Positions 53,598 to 63,108 of a stretch of 64,000 bases of DNA are shown piece after piece. The position numbers and the translations under genes were made by a program. Origin of the DNA: Virgibacillus_R byunsanensis (lineage in GTDB: Bacteria; Bacillota; Bacilli; Bacillales; Amphibacillaceae); contig NZ_JBHTKJ010000007.1 in assembly GCF_042675965.1 (NCBI RefSeq), positions 1 to 64,000 of the forward strand, written 5' to 3'. The notes under the pieces are model-generated. The model saw only the letters and a list, made by a program, of their open reading frames with translations. It did not search any database and was not told the origin of the DNA. The first letter of the stretch is position 1, and every line of letters begins with the position of its first letter.

Positions 53598-54767
53598 ATG
53601 GCAGATAAACCGAACCTGGTATTGACAAAACAGAAGATGTCAATAGGCATATTTCCTAGTATTATATTAGTGACATATGCATTTGTAGATTTAATAAGAT
53701 TATTTGAAGTTGTATCGGTAGTTTTGGGAAATTTTATATTTGTTGTTCTTGGTTTAATATCAATCATCTATTCTGTTTTAAAAAATGGCATTAGAAGGCA
53801 ACTTCCAATTATTTATTTTATATGGATTTATACTTTTTTTGGAGCACTAGGTATATTGTTAAATGGAAATATGGAACTGCAAGAATTAATTTGGCCATTT
53901 GCTTTTATGGGTGTTGCCACACTGTTTTTAAATTTTACAATCAATTATAAATTGACTAGAGTATTGTACTATTTTGTGGTTATTCTTTTTATTAGTAGTA
54001 TCATTCTTTCAAATGGTGTAGATAATTTAAATATGTCTAGCAGTAGAAATGCAATTGGATTAACTGTATTAATTTATTTTTCAATATATGCTATCTCTGG
54101 TTATATTCACAACCGTAATTTAACAATATACCCTATTATAATGGGACTAATAGTAAGTACGATGGCGATAGGAAGAAGTGGAATTCTAGTCTTCTTAGTA
54201 ATATTATTCTTATTTTTACTGTTTAGTTTTAATAGGAAAAAATTAAATATTACATTCTTTTTTAAAAGTATTTTTGTGGGAGCGTTTGTGGTTATCATTT
54301 TGTCGATATTCTATAATTTTTTAGAGATTTATTTTACTTCGGCAATTATAAATTACGAAAACAGAGGTCTTGAATCTTTGCGTACTTTAATTTGGACTGA
54401 TTATTTAAACAAAACATTTACTTCAGCGGGTTATTTTCTTTTTGGGGCTCCAATAAGTGGGACTTTTATATTGGAAAGATTTAGTCAAAATCTGCATAAT
54501 TCATTCTTGATGTTACACGCAAAGTATGGAATTGTTCCATTCATAATAGTTATTTTGCTAGTTATTAAAGCCTTTTTTCATTTTAAAAAAGAAAATAATC
54601 TATTATATTCTATGTTGTTGATAACGTTGCTATTTAGAATGCAATTTGATTATACTAACTTCAATGCGCAATTAGATATAATACTTTTCTATATTATATT
54701 CTCTCCCTATATGAGTATTCACGACGATAATAAAAATAGAAGAGTAGGAAAGGTGAAAGAGTTATGA
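53598..54767 (+). CDS. Wzy-like O-antigen polymerase
   Basis: A 389-residue protein with about eleven membrane segments and a larger outer loop near 255-300 (YENRGLESLRTLIWTDYLNK) followed by NLHNSFLMLHAKYG, typical of Wzy polymerases. It would link NulO-containing repeats after export by Wzx. The overall identity to other Wzy proteins is usually low, so the call rests on topology and context. It ends just where the fossil nonulosonic locus begins (4-nt overlap with the legB' start). Confidence 0.75.
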   Translation: MADKPNLVLTKQKMSIGIFPSIILVTYAFVDLIRLFEVVSVVLGNFIFVVLGLISIIYSVLKNGIRRQLPIIYFIWIYTFFGALGILLNGNMELQELIWPFAFMGVATLFLNFTINYKLTRVLYYFVVILFISSIILSNGVDNLNMSSSRNAIGLTVLIYFSIYAISGYIHNRNLTIYPIIMGLIVSTMAIGRSGILVFLVILFLFLLFSFNRKKLNITFFFKSIFVGAFVVIILSIFYNFLEIYFTSAIINYENRGLESLRTLIWTDYLNKTFTSAGYFLFGAPISGTFILERFSQNLHNSFLMLHAKYGIVPFIIVILLVIKAFFHFKKENNLLYSMLLITLLFRMQFDYTNFNAQLDIILFYIIFSPYMSIHDDNKNRRVGKVKEL

Positions 54768-54818
54768 CAAATAGAATACTAGTAACAGGCGCCGATGGTT
54801 TCATCGGCAGCCATAAAA
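54764..54818 (+). pseudogene. legB remnant, N-terminal piece only
   Basis: ATGA overlap with the preceding gene opens a frame encoding RILVTGADGFIGSH, the first Rossmann motif of LegB-type dehydratases (compare KVLVTGADGFIGSH in the intact gene at 57148). After His the frame leaves the family and stops. The rest of the gene is deleted and fused to a neuC piece. Confidence 0.85.
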
Positions 54819-55368
54819 GGGGCTGTAGATGAATCTAGCCGTCATGCCATTTGAGCAAAGCTGAATTAGAAGTTACAATAGAACTTAAATTAGACAAGCC
54901 TTATACAATTGTTATGTTCCATCCTGTTACATTGGAAGATAATAACACAGCAGAGCAGTTCCAAGCTTTGTTGGAAACTTGTAAAAAATATAAGGATTTT
55001 CAGATTATCCATAGCAAAGCTCGAAAAGGGCGTATCATTAATAGATGATTGATTCATTTGTAAAAGAAAATGATTATGCTGTTGCTTTTACTTCAATAGG
55101 AATAAATCGTTATCTGAGTGCACTAAGATATTGTGTTATAGGGAATTCTTCGAGCGGATTTGTTGAAGCTCCAAGTTTTTGTATTCCAACAATTAATATT
55201 GGGGACCGCCAAAAGAGACTGTTACAAGCAGAAAGTGTAATCAATTGTGAGCCTATTAAAGAAGATATGGGACAAGCAATTGCTTTAGCACTGACTGAAG
55301 AGTTTATGAGTAAGGCAGGAAAAACTGTTAACCCATATATGGTGATGGAAACACATCAGGGAAAATAG
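54819..55368 (+). pseudogene. neuC remnant, deleted and frameshifted
   Basis: Three pieces of a hydrolysing UDP-sugar 2-epimerase in changing frames: AVDESSRHAI (54822-54851), LSKAELEVTIELKLDKPYT up to RIINR (54851-55048), then MIDSFVKENDY to the end (55045-55368) with RYLSALRYCVIGNSSSG. A single missing base near 55045 separates the last two; the first junction is an internal deletion. The intact gene at 59315 has the corresponding blocks but differs at many positions, so this is a diverged relative rather than a fresh duplicate. Confidence 0.85.
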
Positions 55369-55445
55369 TTGCTAAAATTGAATGTTTTTTATTAAATAAT
55401 CGAATTTCACTGAAGAAGAAATTCTACGATTGTGGGGTGAGATAA

Positions 55446-55640
55446 GTGTGTAACATTGCAATTATTCCAGCAAGAAGCGGATCACAGGGTTTGAAAGACA
55501 AGAATATAAAGCTTTTAAATGGAAAAATCGAAGCTGCTAAAGATTCAAAGTTATTTGCCCGAATTGTCCAAGAATGGGGGGCAAGTGTTCCGTTTTTATG
55601 GAGTTATGAATGTTATAGACGATGTAAACGAGCATCGTGA
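55446..55640 (+). pseudogene. CMP-nonulosonate cytidylyltransferase remnant
   Basis: The frame starts with NIAIIPARSGSQGLKDKNIK, the CTP-binding signature of NeuA/LegF enzymes, then continues IEAAKDSKLF and EWGASVPFL with family segments missing between them, and soon ends. At least two internal deletions are implied. A TGGGGTGAG ribosome site precedes the GTG. No intact cytidylyltransferase for a nonulosonic acid is in the window; it may lie past the right edge. Confidence 0.8.
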
Positions 55641-55711
55641 TATCGGCTAAGGATGTTTTTAGCTGAGAGGTATTTTCAACTTAAAATAATAAGAAGAGAG
55701 AAATTACTTTT

Positions 55712-56983
55712 ATGTTTTTGAATATCAATAAGTTGTTTAAAAATAAACTTTTTAAAAATTCTTTACTTTATACAGTTGGTTCAATGATGACGCCAATGAT
55801 TGGCTTGATAATGTTACCAATTTTCACTAAGTATTTAACTACTGCGGAATATGGAATCATGACAACGGTTCAAACATTGGTTGGTATGCTGCAACTAATT
55901 CTATTACTTGCTTTGCATGGAGCTGTAACACGATTTTTTTATGATTTTTTGAATCAACCTGAAAAACAAAAAGAGTATATAGGATCTATATTTGTTTTTG
56001 TGTTATCTTTTTCCACTATCATTGCAACTATGTTAATGTTCTTTAGTAATTCGGTGGGTTCTTTGTTATTTAAAAACATTCCTATAGACCCATATTATTT
56101 CTATTTAATTGGGTTATCATGGGTAACTGCATTATCTGCGTTACCGATGGCGCTATTTAGAGCACAAGAAAAAGCCGGTTTATTTGTTGTTGTTAATCTG
56201 ATAAAAGCGTTATTTATTATGGCAATAACAATATATTTGATAATAGGTAGAGGTTTAGGCGCAGAGAGTGTCTTAATTGCACAATTATTCATTACATTTT
56301 TAGTTGTCTTACTTACATTTGCGATGCAGCTTAAGTATCTTAAATTGTCTTTGAATGTTGCATATGTTAAACAAAGTTTACTATTTAGTTTACCGTTACT
56401 ACCACACATTGCCAGTGGCTGGATTATTAGTGCTTCTGACAGGGTAATATTAGAAAAATTTGTTGATATCGCTGATTTGGGTATTTATGCGTTAGCTGCA
56501 CAAGTGTCAATGGTATTAGGATTATTTTATTCAAGTATAAATAATGCATTAGTACCTAGATACACAATACTAAGAAAAGAAGGTAATGAATTAAAGGCAA
56601 ATAGGCTTCTAAAGATATTTTCTTTCATTGTTATTATATTTGGTGTAGCTTCAATACCAGTTGCAATGTACAGTATAAAATTAATTACTTCAAGCGAGTA
56701 TTACGGAGCAATTACCCTAATTCCATTCTTACTTATTGGCCAAATTCTGACAGGATTTTACTTTATACCTGTTGCAAAACTCTTCTATGCAAAAAAGACA
56801 AATGCGATTGCAACAAGTAGTTCTATGGCAGCCATAATAAATGTAATAATAAACTTGATAGCAATTCCATTTATAGGTATATATGGGGCCATTATCTCAA
56901 CGATTTTTGCAGATATAATAAGGTTTCTACTTATTTATAGAGCTAGTAATAAATTAAAATTCCAAAAAATGGAGTTACTGTAA
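55712..56983 (+). CDS. Wzx-type oligosaccharide flippase
   Basis: A 423-residue MATE-like membrane protein with about twelve to fourteen segments. The N terminus NSLLYTVGSMMTPMIGLIMLP and PIFTKYLTTAEYGIMTTVQT are typical of the PST/Wzx family, as is the central SDRVILEKFVDIADLGIYALA. It flips lipid-linked repeats across the membrane for the Wzy polymerase. It follows the fossil genes and precedes the intact LegB pathway. Confidence 0.88.
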   Translation: MFLNINKLFKNKLFKNSLLYTVGSMMTPMIGLIMLPIFTKYLTTAEYGIMTTVQTLVGMLQLILLLALHGAVTRFFYDFLNQPEKQKEYIGSIFVFVLSFSTIIATMLMFFSNSVGSLLFKNIPIDPYYFYLIGLSWVTALSALPMALFRAQEKAGLFVVVNLIKALFIMAITIYLIIGRGLGAESVLIAQLFITFLVVLLTFAMQLKYLKLSLNVAYVKQSLLFSLPLLPHIASGWIISASDRVILEKFVDIADLGIYALAAQVSMVLGLFYSSINNALVPRYTILRKEGNELKANRLLKIFSFIVIIFGVASIPVAMYSIKLITSSEYYGAITLIPFLLIGQILTGFYFIPVAKLFYAKKTNAIATSSSMAAIINVIINLIAIPFIGIYGAIISTIFADIIRFLLIYRASNKLKFQKMELL

Positions 56984-57147
56984 ACCGTATGAATATAAAG
57001 CGTTCAATGATGCAGATTATGCAATTATCTCATTACAAAATAATTGAAAAGTATTTTGGTACGAGTGTAGAAGGTGGGGAAAACTATATTCACCATTAAT
57101 ATAGATGATTTTTGCGTAAAATAAATATAAAACGGAGGTTGAGAAGT

Positions 57148-58149
57148 ATGTCAAAAAAAGTTTTAGTAACAGGGGCTGATGGCTTTATCGGTTCTCATCT
57201 AACAGAAGAATTAGTTCGAAAAGGTTTTGATGTAAAAGCCTTTGTTTATTATAATTCATTTAATTCTTGGGGGTGGCTTGATAATGCCCCTAAAGAAATT
57301 ATTGACAAGGTTGAAGTTTTTTCCGGTGATGTTCGAGATCCATTTGGTGTAAAAGAAGCGATGAAAGGTTGCGATACTGTATACCATTTGGCAGCCCTAA
57401 TTGCTATTCCATATTCGTACTACTCACCAGCAACATATGTAGATACAAATATTAACGGAACGCTAAATGTTGTTCAGGCTGCTAGAGAATTAGGAGTTTC
57501 TAAAGTAGTTCACACATCCACGAGCGAAGTTTATGGCACAGCACAATATGTACCTATTAATGAAAATCATCCACTTCAGGGACAGTCTCCATATTCAGCA
57601 TCAAAAATTGGGGCTGATCAAATAGCCATGTCGTATTATTTGTCTTTTGATACACCAGTTGTAACGATCAGACCTTTTAATACATACGGCCCAAGACAAT
57701 CTGCAAGAGCTGTCATTCCTACAATTATTACTCAACTCGCTAACAATAAAAAAGATATTAAACTGGGAGCTATACACCCGACAAGAGATTTTAACTATGT
57801 GAAAGATACGGTGGATGGTTTCATAACAATTGCAGAGTCAGATAAAGCTGTTGGGGAAGTAATTAATATTGGAAGTAATTATGAAATTTCTATCAAGGAA
57901 ACAGCTGAACTTATTGGGGAAGCTATGGATAAAGAAATCAACATCGTTACAGATGAAGAGAGATTAAGGCCAAATAAAAGTGAAGTAGAACGATTATGGG
58001 CAGATAACGGGAAAGCGAAAAAATTGCTGAATTGGACACCTAAATATGGAAGTAGAGAAGGGTTCAAAAAAGGAATTCAAGAAACAGCTGAATGGTTTGC
58101 TAACCCGGAAAACCTCAAAAAGTATAAAGCTGATGTGTACAATATATGA
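57148..58149 (+). CDS. legB: LegB-type NAD-dependent 4,6-dehydratase
   Basis: A 333-residue SDR enzyme. VTGADGFIGSHLTEEL binds NAD, HTSTSEVYGTA and YSASKIGAD supply the catalytic Thr/Glu and Tyr/Lys, and RPFNTYGPRQSARAVIP is typical of LegB. It makes the 4-keto-6-deoxy intermediate from a GlcNAc nucleotide, first dedicated step to legionaminic acid; the PtmE-like gene at 63728 suggests the GDP-linked route. I start at ATG 57148 with CGGAGG upstream; an earlier in-frame ATG covers that site. It overlaps legC by 4 nt. Confidence 0.9.
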   Translation: MSKKVLVTGADGFIGSHLTEELVRKGFDVKAFVYYNSFNSWGWLDNAPKEIIDKVEVFSGDVRDPFGVKEAMKGCDTVYHLAALIAIPYSYYSPATYVDTNINGTLNVVQAARELGVSKVVHTSTSEVYGTAQYVPINENHPLQGQSPYSASKIGADQIAMSYYLSFDTPVVTIRPFNTYGPRQSARAVIPTIITQLANNKKDIKLGAIHPTRDFNYVKDTVDGFITIAESDKAVGEVINIGSNYEISIKETAELIGEAMDKEINIVTDEERLRPNKSEVERLWADNGKAKKLLNWTPKYGSREGFKKGIQETAEWFANPENLKKYKADVYNI

Positions 58150-59315
58150 GTCAATTAGCACAGGAAATCATTTCAGCAATCCGTAAAGTTGTTCCATATG
58201 AAGATACCTTTGTTCCTTTACATGAGCCTTCTTTCCAAGGAAATGAATGGAAATACGTGAAAGAAACTATTGATTCTACATTTGTGTCATCTGTAGGAAA
58301 GTATGTTGATCGATTTGAGAAAGACTTGGCAGAATTCACTGGAGTAAAAAGAGCTGTTGCAGTTGTTAATGGAACTGCTGCTTTACATGTAGCTCTCACA
58401 CTTGTTGGAGTAAAAAAAAATGACGAGGTTTTTATTCCGAGTCTTACGTTTATTGCAACTGCAAATGCTGTTAGTTATTGTCAAGCTACCCCTCATTTTG
58501 TTGATAGTGAAGAAAGCACTCTAGGAGTAGATCCTTATAAATTAAAAAGTTATTTAAAGGAAATTGCAATTGTAAAAAATGATGAGTGCTTTAACAAACA
58601 AACAGGTAGACGTATTAAAGCTATAATCCCGATGCATACGTTTGGCCATCCTGTGGATATGGATCAGCTGATTGAAGTATGTCAACAGTATCATATTGAT
58701 TTAATAGAAGACGCAGCTGAATCTTTAGGATCCTATTACAAAGGACAGCATACGGGATCTTTTGGCAAAATTTCAGCTATGAGTTTTAATGGTAATAAGA
58801 TTATGACAACAGGTGGAGGGGGAGCAATCCTAACGAATGATGAGCGATTGGCAGATATGGCTAAACATATAACGACTACCGCTAAAGTGCCACATAAATG
58901 GGAGTATGTACATGATCAAGTTGGCTTTAATTACCGTATGCCTAATATAAATGCTGCTCTAGGATGTGCTCAATTAGAGAAAGTACCAGATTTTTTAAAC
59001 AAGAAACGAAGTTTAGCTCATAAGTATAGTGAAGTTTTTAAAGGAGTTCCGGGAGTGACTTTTAAGCAAGAAACAGACTATTCCCAATCAAATTATTGGT
59101 TAAATGCTTTGGTTTTGGATGAGGCCAATGAAGGTATTCGAGATGAGATTCTAAATCTGAGTAACAGCAGTAACCTTATGACAAGACCTGTATGGATGTT
59201 AATGAATCATTTGCCGATGTTTCGAAATTGTCCTTCTATGGACATTTCTTGTGCGGAAAGTTTAGAAAAACGAATCATTAATATTCCGAGTAGCTCAGAA
59301 TTGGGGGATAAATAG
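58146..59315 (+). CDS. legC: LegC-type PLP aminotransferase
   Basis: A 389-residue aminotransferase of the DegT family. VPLHEPSFQGNEWKYVKETID and VGKYVDRFE are the LegC-type N terminus, VVNGTAALHVAL binds PLP, LIEDAAESLGSYYKG holds the Asp, and SFNGNKIMTTGGGGAIL the PLP lysine. It aminates C-4 of the LegB product. It starts in ATGA overlap with legB and its stop overlaps the next start by one base, so the pathway is strongly coupled. Confidence 0.9.
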   Translation: MSQLAQEIISAIRKVVPYEDTFVPLHEPSFQGNEWKYVKETIDSTFVSSVGKYVDRFEKDLAEFTGVKRAVAVVNGTAALHVALTLVGVKKNDEVFIPSLTFIATANAVSYCQATPHFVDSEESTLGVDPYKLKSYLKEIAIVKNDECFNKQTGRRIKAIIPMHTFGHPVDMDQLIEVCQQYHIDLIEDAAESLGSYYKGQHTGSFGKISAMSFNGNKIMTTGGGGAILTNDERLADMAKHITTTAKVPHKWEYVHDQVGFNYRMPNINAALGCAQLEKVPDFLNKKRSLAHKYSEVFKGVPGVTFKQETDYSQSNYWLNALVLDEANEGIRDEILNLSNSSNLMTRPVWMLMNHLPMFRNCPSMDISCAESLEKRIINIPSSSELGDK

Positions 59316-60475
59316 TGCCAACGAGAAAAATATGCATAGTGACAGGAACAAGAGCCGACTATGGCTTATTATATTGGATAATGAAAGAGATTGAACTAGA
59401 TGATCGGTTAGAACTTCAAATAATTGCGACAGGGATGCATTTATCCCCAGAGTTTGGATTAACATATAAAAAAATAGAAGAAGATGGTTTTAAAATTGAT
59501 GAAAAGCTTGAAATGTTGCTGTCAAGTGATACACCTGTTGGAATAACAAAATCAGTGGGTCTTGCAACAATAGGGTTTTCTGATGCGTTTGAAAAATTGA
59601 AACCAGATATATTAGTTGTATTAGGAGACAGATATGAAATATTAGCTGCCGCACAAGCTGCAGTTATTGCCAGAATCCCAATTGCTCACATTCATGGAGG
59701 AGAAGCAACAGAAGGCTTGATAGATGAAGCTATTAGACATGCAGTAACAAAAATGTCTCATATACACTTTCCCGCAGCTGAACCTTATAAAAATAGAATA
59801 ATTCAAATGGGTGAGAATCCCGAAAAAGTATACAATTTTGGTGCGCCAGGAATTGAAAACATAAACAGGATGCAATTACTTGATAGAGAAAGTTTCGAGA
59901 AATCAATTGACTTCAAACTAGGGAAATTAAGTTTTTTAATTACCTATCACCCAGTTACTCTGCATAAAGAAGGGCCAGTTAAAGCAACTCAAAATCTACT
60001 AACAGCGTTAAGGGAATTTAAAGAGGCAAGAATGATTTTCACAAAGCCTAATTCAGATACAGATGGCCGAATTATTTCAAAAATGATTGATGAATTTGCA
60101 TTGGAGTACCCTGACAGGGTCATAACTGTGACATCTTTAGGACAACTTCGTTATTTAAGTGCTATTAGGTATGTAGACATTGTGATTGGAAATTCATCAA
60201 GTGGTCTGATTGAAGTACCTTCCTTCAAAAAACCAACAGTGAACTTAGGAGTAAGGCAACAAGGTAGAATTAAAGCCGATTCGGTTATTGATGCAACTGA
60301 AGAAGTCGATTCAATAATAGAAGCAATTAACAAAGCTTTATCAAATTCATTTCAATCTAAACTCTTAAATTGTATATCACCTTATGGTAGTGGAGATGTC
60401 TCATTAAATATAAAAAATACATTAAAGACAATTGACTTAAATCATATATTAGAAAAAAAATTTGTAGATGGGTGA
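59315..60475 (+). CDS. neuC: LegG/NeuC-type hydrolysing 2-epimerase
   Basis: A 386-residue enzyme with GTRADYGLLYWIM, LGDRYEILAAA, HIHGGEATEGLIDEAIRHA and GNSSSGLIEVPSF, the blocks of hydrolysing UDP-GlcNAc 2-epimerases. In a LegB/LegC context it should release 2,4-diamino-2,4,6-trideoxymannose from its nucleotide (LegG role). GTG start overlapping the legC stop. A decayed relative lies at 54819-55368. Confidence 0.9.
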   Translation: MPTRKICIVTGTRADYGLLYWIMKEIELDDRLELQIIATGMHLSPEFGLTYKKIEEDGFKIDEKLEMLLSSDTPVGITKSVGLATIGFSDAFEKLKPDILVVLGDRYEILAAAQAAVIARIPIAHIHGGEATEGLIDEAIRHAVTKMSHIHFPAAEPYKNRIIQMGENPEKVYNFGAPGIENINRMQLLDRESFEKSIDFKLGKLSFLITYHPVTLHKEGPVKATQNLLTALREFKEARMIFTKPNSDTDGRIISKMIDEFALEYPDRVITVTSLGQLRYLSAIRYVDIVIGNSSSGLIEVPSFKKPTVNLGVRQQGRIKADSVIDATEEVDSIIEAINKALSNSFQSKLLNCISPYGSGDVSLNIKNTLKTIDLNHILEKKFVDG

Positions 60476-60479
60476 AAAA

Positions 60480-61379
60480 ATGAAAATTATTTTTATCGGT
60501 TGTGTTAAATTTAGTTATCGCGCACTTAACGCGATTTTAGAAAAACAGAATCAAAATATAGAGGTAGTGGGAGTAGTTACGAAAAAAACTTCTCCATTTA
60601 ACTCAGATTTCTGTTCATTGGAGGATATTGCGAAAGAAAACGACATTCCATGTTATATTGCTGAAACCAAAGAACAAAAGTTGATGCTTGAATGGATAGA
60701 ACAATTTCATGCAGATGTAATTTACTGTTTCGGCTGGTCGCATCTTCTAAGTAGTGAAATCTTAAATGTACCTAAGTTAGGGGTTGTGGGGTTTCACCCT
60801 GCTCTCCTTCCTTATAATCGTGGTAGACATCCAATCATTTGGGCATTAGCGTTAGGATTAAAAGAAACTGGATCTTCATTTTTCTTTATGGATGAAGGTG
60901 CGGACTCTGGTGAAATACTTAGTCAAGAGAAAATAATAGTTGATCATTCAGATAACGCAACAACACTATATGAAAAAATCTCAATTGTTGCGATTAATCA
61001 GATACAAACGTTCACTCTAAAACTTGCTGAAAATAACTATAAAACAGAAGCCCAAGACCATACAAAAGCGAATACGTGGCGAAAACGAACAAAAAAAGAT
61101 GGTGAAATAGATTGGAAAATGTCGGCTAAATCTATTTATAATTTAGTCCGAGCTTTAACAAAGCCTTATGTAGGTGCACATTGTGATTTTAGTGATAAAG
61201 AAGTGAAGATATGGAATGGAAGAATAGAAGAGGCCAACACTGACGAATATAGAAATATTGAGCCAGGAAAGGTAATTGAAGTCAATGAGAATGAAATTGT
61301 TATAAAGTGTGGTGAAGGGTTATTTACTATCACTGATCATGAATTTGAAAAAAAACCAGAAAGAGGTAGCTATCTATGA
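60480..61379 (+). CDS. Formyltransferase-like protein, catalytic Asn replaced
   Basis: A 299-residue protein related to methionyl-tRNA and sugar N-formyltransferases. The block VVGFHPALLPYNRGRHPIIW carries the conserved His (His106) and GADSG the Asp (Asp142), with the C-terminal domain after residue 200. Where the family has Asn two residues before the His (NVHGSLLP in E. coli Fmt), this protein has Gly104. It should transfer a one-carbon unit from N10-formyl-THF to an amino sugar, or a related acyl reaction. ATG 60480 is preferred, preceded by GGGTG; ATG 60468 overlaps neuC. A PIG-L gene follows with 4-nt overlap. Confidence 0.78.
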   Translation: MKIIFIGCVKFSYRALNAILEKQNQNIEVVGVVTKKTSPFNSDFCSLEDIAKENDIPCYIAETKEQKLMLEWIEQFHADVIYCFGWSHLLSSEILNVPKLGVVGFHPALLPYNRGRHPIIWALALGLKETGSSFFFMDEGADSGEILSQEKIIVDHSDNATTLYEKISIVAINQIQTFTLKLAENNYKTEAQDHTKANTWRKRTKKDGEIDWKMSAKSIYNLVRALTKPYVGAHCDFSDKEVKIWNGRIEEANTDEYRNIEPGKVIEVNENEIVIKCGEGLFTITDHEFEKKPERGSYL

Positions 61380-62038
61380 AGAAAGTACTTGTTGTGGCCC
61401 CCCATCCTGATGATGAAACATTGGGGTGTGGAGGTACTTTATTGAGACATTATCAAGAGGGGGATGAAGTCCACTGGTTAATTGTTACTGATATGAAAGG
61501 TGGATTTAACAAAGAGAAAATAAATTTAAGAAAGCTAGAGATTGAAGAGGTAGGGAAAAATTATCAATTTAAATCTATAACCCAGCTTGACTTCTCTACT
61601 ACTACATTAGACGAAGCCCCCATGAGAGACTTAGTAACGTCATTTAGCGAAGTAGTACAAATTGTAAAACCAGAAATAGTTTACCTTCCATACAGAGGTG
61701 ATGTCCATTCAGATCACAAATATGTATTCGATGCAATGATAGCCTGCACAAAGTGGTTTAGATACGACTTCATTAAAAAAATATTAGTATATGAAACTCT
61801 TTCTGAAACTGAATTTGGAATAAACCCTGACAATAATGGGTTTAAACCGAATGTATATGTAAATATAACCGACTACTTCAATAAAAAAATTCAAATAATG
61901 AATATTTTTAGTAGTGAAATGGGAGATTATCCATTCCCAAGAAGTAACAAGGCAATCGAGGCGCTTGCATCGTATCGAGGTGTTTCTGGTGGGTTCCATT
62001 ACGCAGAAGCATTCATGCTACTAAAGGAAGTGTATTAA
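61376..62038 (+). CDS. PIG-L family zinc deacetylase
   Basis: A 220-residue enzyme with APHPDDETLGCGGTL (zinc ligands and catalytic Asp) and GDVHSDHKYVFDA (third zinc ligand region). The family removes N-acetyl groups from sugars such as GlcNAc-PI or bacillithiol precursors. Placed between the formyltransferase-like gene and neuB and overlapping both neighbours, it probably strips an acetyl group so another acyl group can be added. Substrate inferred only. Confidence 0.87.
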   Translation: MKKVLVVAPHPDDETLGCGGTLLRHYQEGDEVHWLIVTDMKGGFNKEKINLRKLEIEEVGKNYQFKSITQLDFSTTTLDEAPMRDLVTSFSEVVQIVKPEIVYLPYRGDVHSDHKYVFDAMIACTKWFRYDFIKKILVYETLSETEFGINPDNNGFKPNVYVNITDYFNKKIQIMNIFSSEMGDYPFPRSNKAIEALASYRGVSGGFHYAEAFMLLKEVY

Positions 62039-63108
62039 TGGGAAATATAAAAATTATAGCAGAAGCAGGAGTTAACCACAATGGATCCATAAAGACGGCC
62101 TATGAATTAATTGATGCAGCACATAATGCTGGAGCAGACATCGTTAAGTTTCAAACTTACCGTACGGAGAATTTGGTTACTAGAGAAACTAAACAAGCGA
62201 AGTACCAAGTTGAAAATACAAAGAAAACGGAAAGTCAATATGATATGTTAAAAAGACTCGAACTGAGTTATGTTGAATTTGAAGAAATGAAGAATTACTG
62301 TGATGAAAAAGGGATAGAGTTTATGTCTACTGGATTTGATCATGAGAGTATTGATTTTTTATTAAATAATTTAAAACAACATACATTCAAAATATCTTCT
62401 GGAGATTTAACTAATGCACCACTTTTGTTTTATATTGCTTCAAAGAAAGTAAATATTATATTATCAACAGGTATGGCGACTACTGAGGAGATTCATAAAG
62501 CTTTAGGTTTTATAGCATATGGTCTGTCGGGACAGAAAGATATGAGTACAAATAAAATAAAAGAGTTTTACTATGAAAAAATTGCTAAAGATCTTTTGAA
62601 TGAGTATGTCACAGTGTTGCACTGCACTACTGAGTATCCTACTCCAGTTTCAGATGTAAATTTGAATACTCTAGATTATCTAAAGAAAGAATTGCAACTT
62701 CCTATTGGATTTTCTGATCACACAGAGGGAATACTGTTTCCTATTGTAGCTGCAGGTAAAGAAATTAAAGTGATTGAAAAGCATTTCACTTTAGATAAGA
62801 ATATGCCTGGGCCTGATCACAAAGCATCATTAGATCCTAGTGAACTACAAGAAATGGTTGCGAATATTAGATTAGTTGAACAAGGTTTAGGTTATAAAGA
62901 TAAAGTAGTTTCTTCAATCGAACTGGAAAATCGTAATGTTGTAAGAAAAAGTATTGTTGCATCTGAAAGAATAAAAAAAGGTGAACGATTTTCTTTTGAA
63001 AATATAGCTGTAAAACGCGCTGGACTTGGTATCTCTCCCTTTCAATTTTGGGATTACATTGGTAAAAAAGCGGACAGAAATTATTTAAAAGATGAGTTGG
63101 TTAAATGA
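62038..63108 (+). CDS. neuB: Nonulosonic acid synthase (NeuB/LegI)
   Basis: A 356-residue enzyme condensing an N-acylated mannose derivative with phosphoenolpyruvate. AEAGVNHNGSIKTAYELID, VKFQTY, LHCTTEYPTP, GFSDHTEG and EKHFTLDK form the TIM-barrel active site; the C-terminal ~60 residues (SIVASERIKKGERFSFENI) are the SAF antifreeze-like domain. The LegB/LegC/NeuC neighbours make legionaminic acid or a variant the likely product, rather than sialic acid. It overlaps the PIG-L gene by one base and neuD by 4. Confidence 0.92.
   Translation: MGNIKIIAEAGVNHNGSIKTAYELIDAAHNAGADIVKFQTYRTENLVTRETKQAKYQVENTKKTESQYDMLKRLELSYVEFEEMKNYCDEKGIEFMSTGFDHESIDFLLNNLKQHTFKISSGDLTNAPLLFYIASKKVNIILSTGMATTEEIHKALGFIAYGLSGQKDMSTNKIKEFYYEKIAKDLLNEYVTVLHCTTEYPTPVSDVNLNTLDYLKKELQLPIGFSDHTEGILFPIVAAGKEIKVIEKHFTLDKNMPGPDHKASLDPSELQEMVANIRLVEQGLGYKDKVVSSIELENRNVVRKSIVASERIKKGERFSFENIAVKRAGLGISPFQFWDYIGKKADRNYLKDELVK

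Noticed and set aside
56984..57147. Short peptide-like frames between wzx and legB
   Set aside because: Fragments such as EYKAFNDADYAIIS look protein-like but are too short and lack start signals; possibly debris, not annotated.
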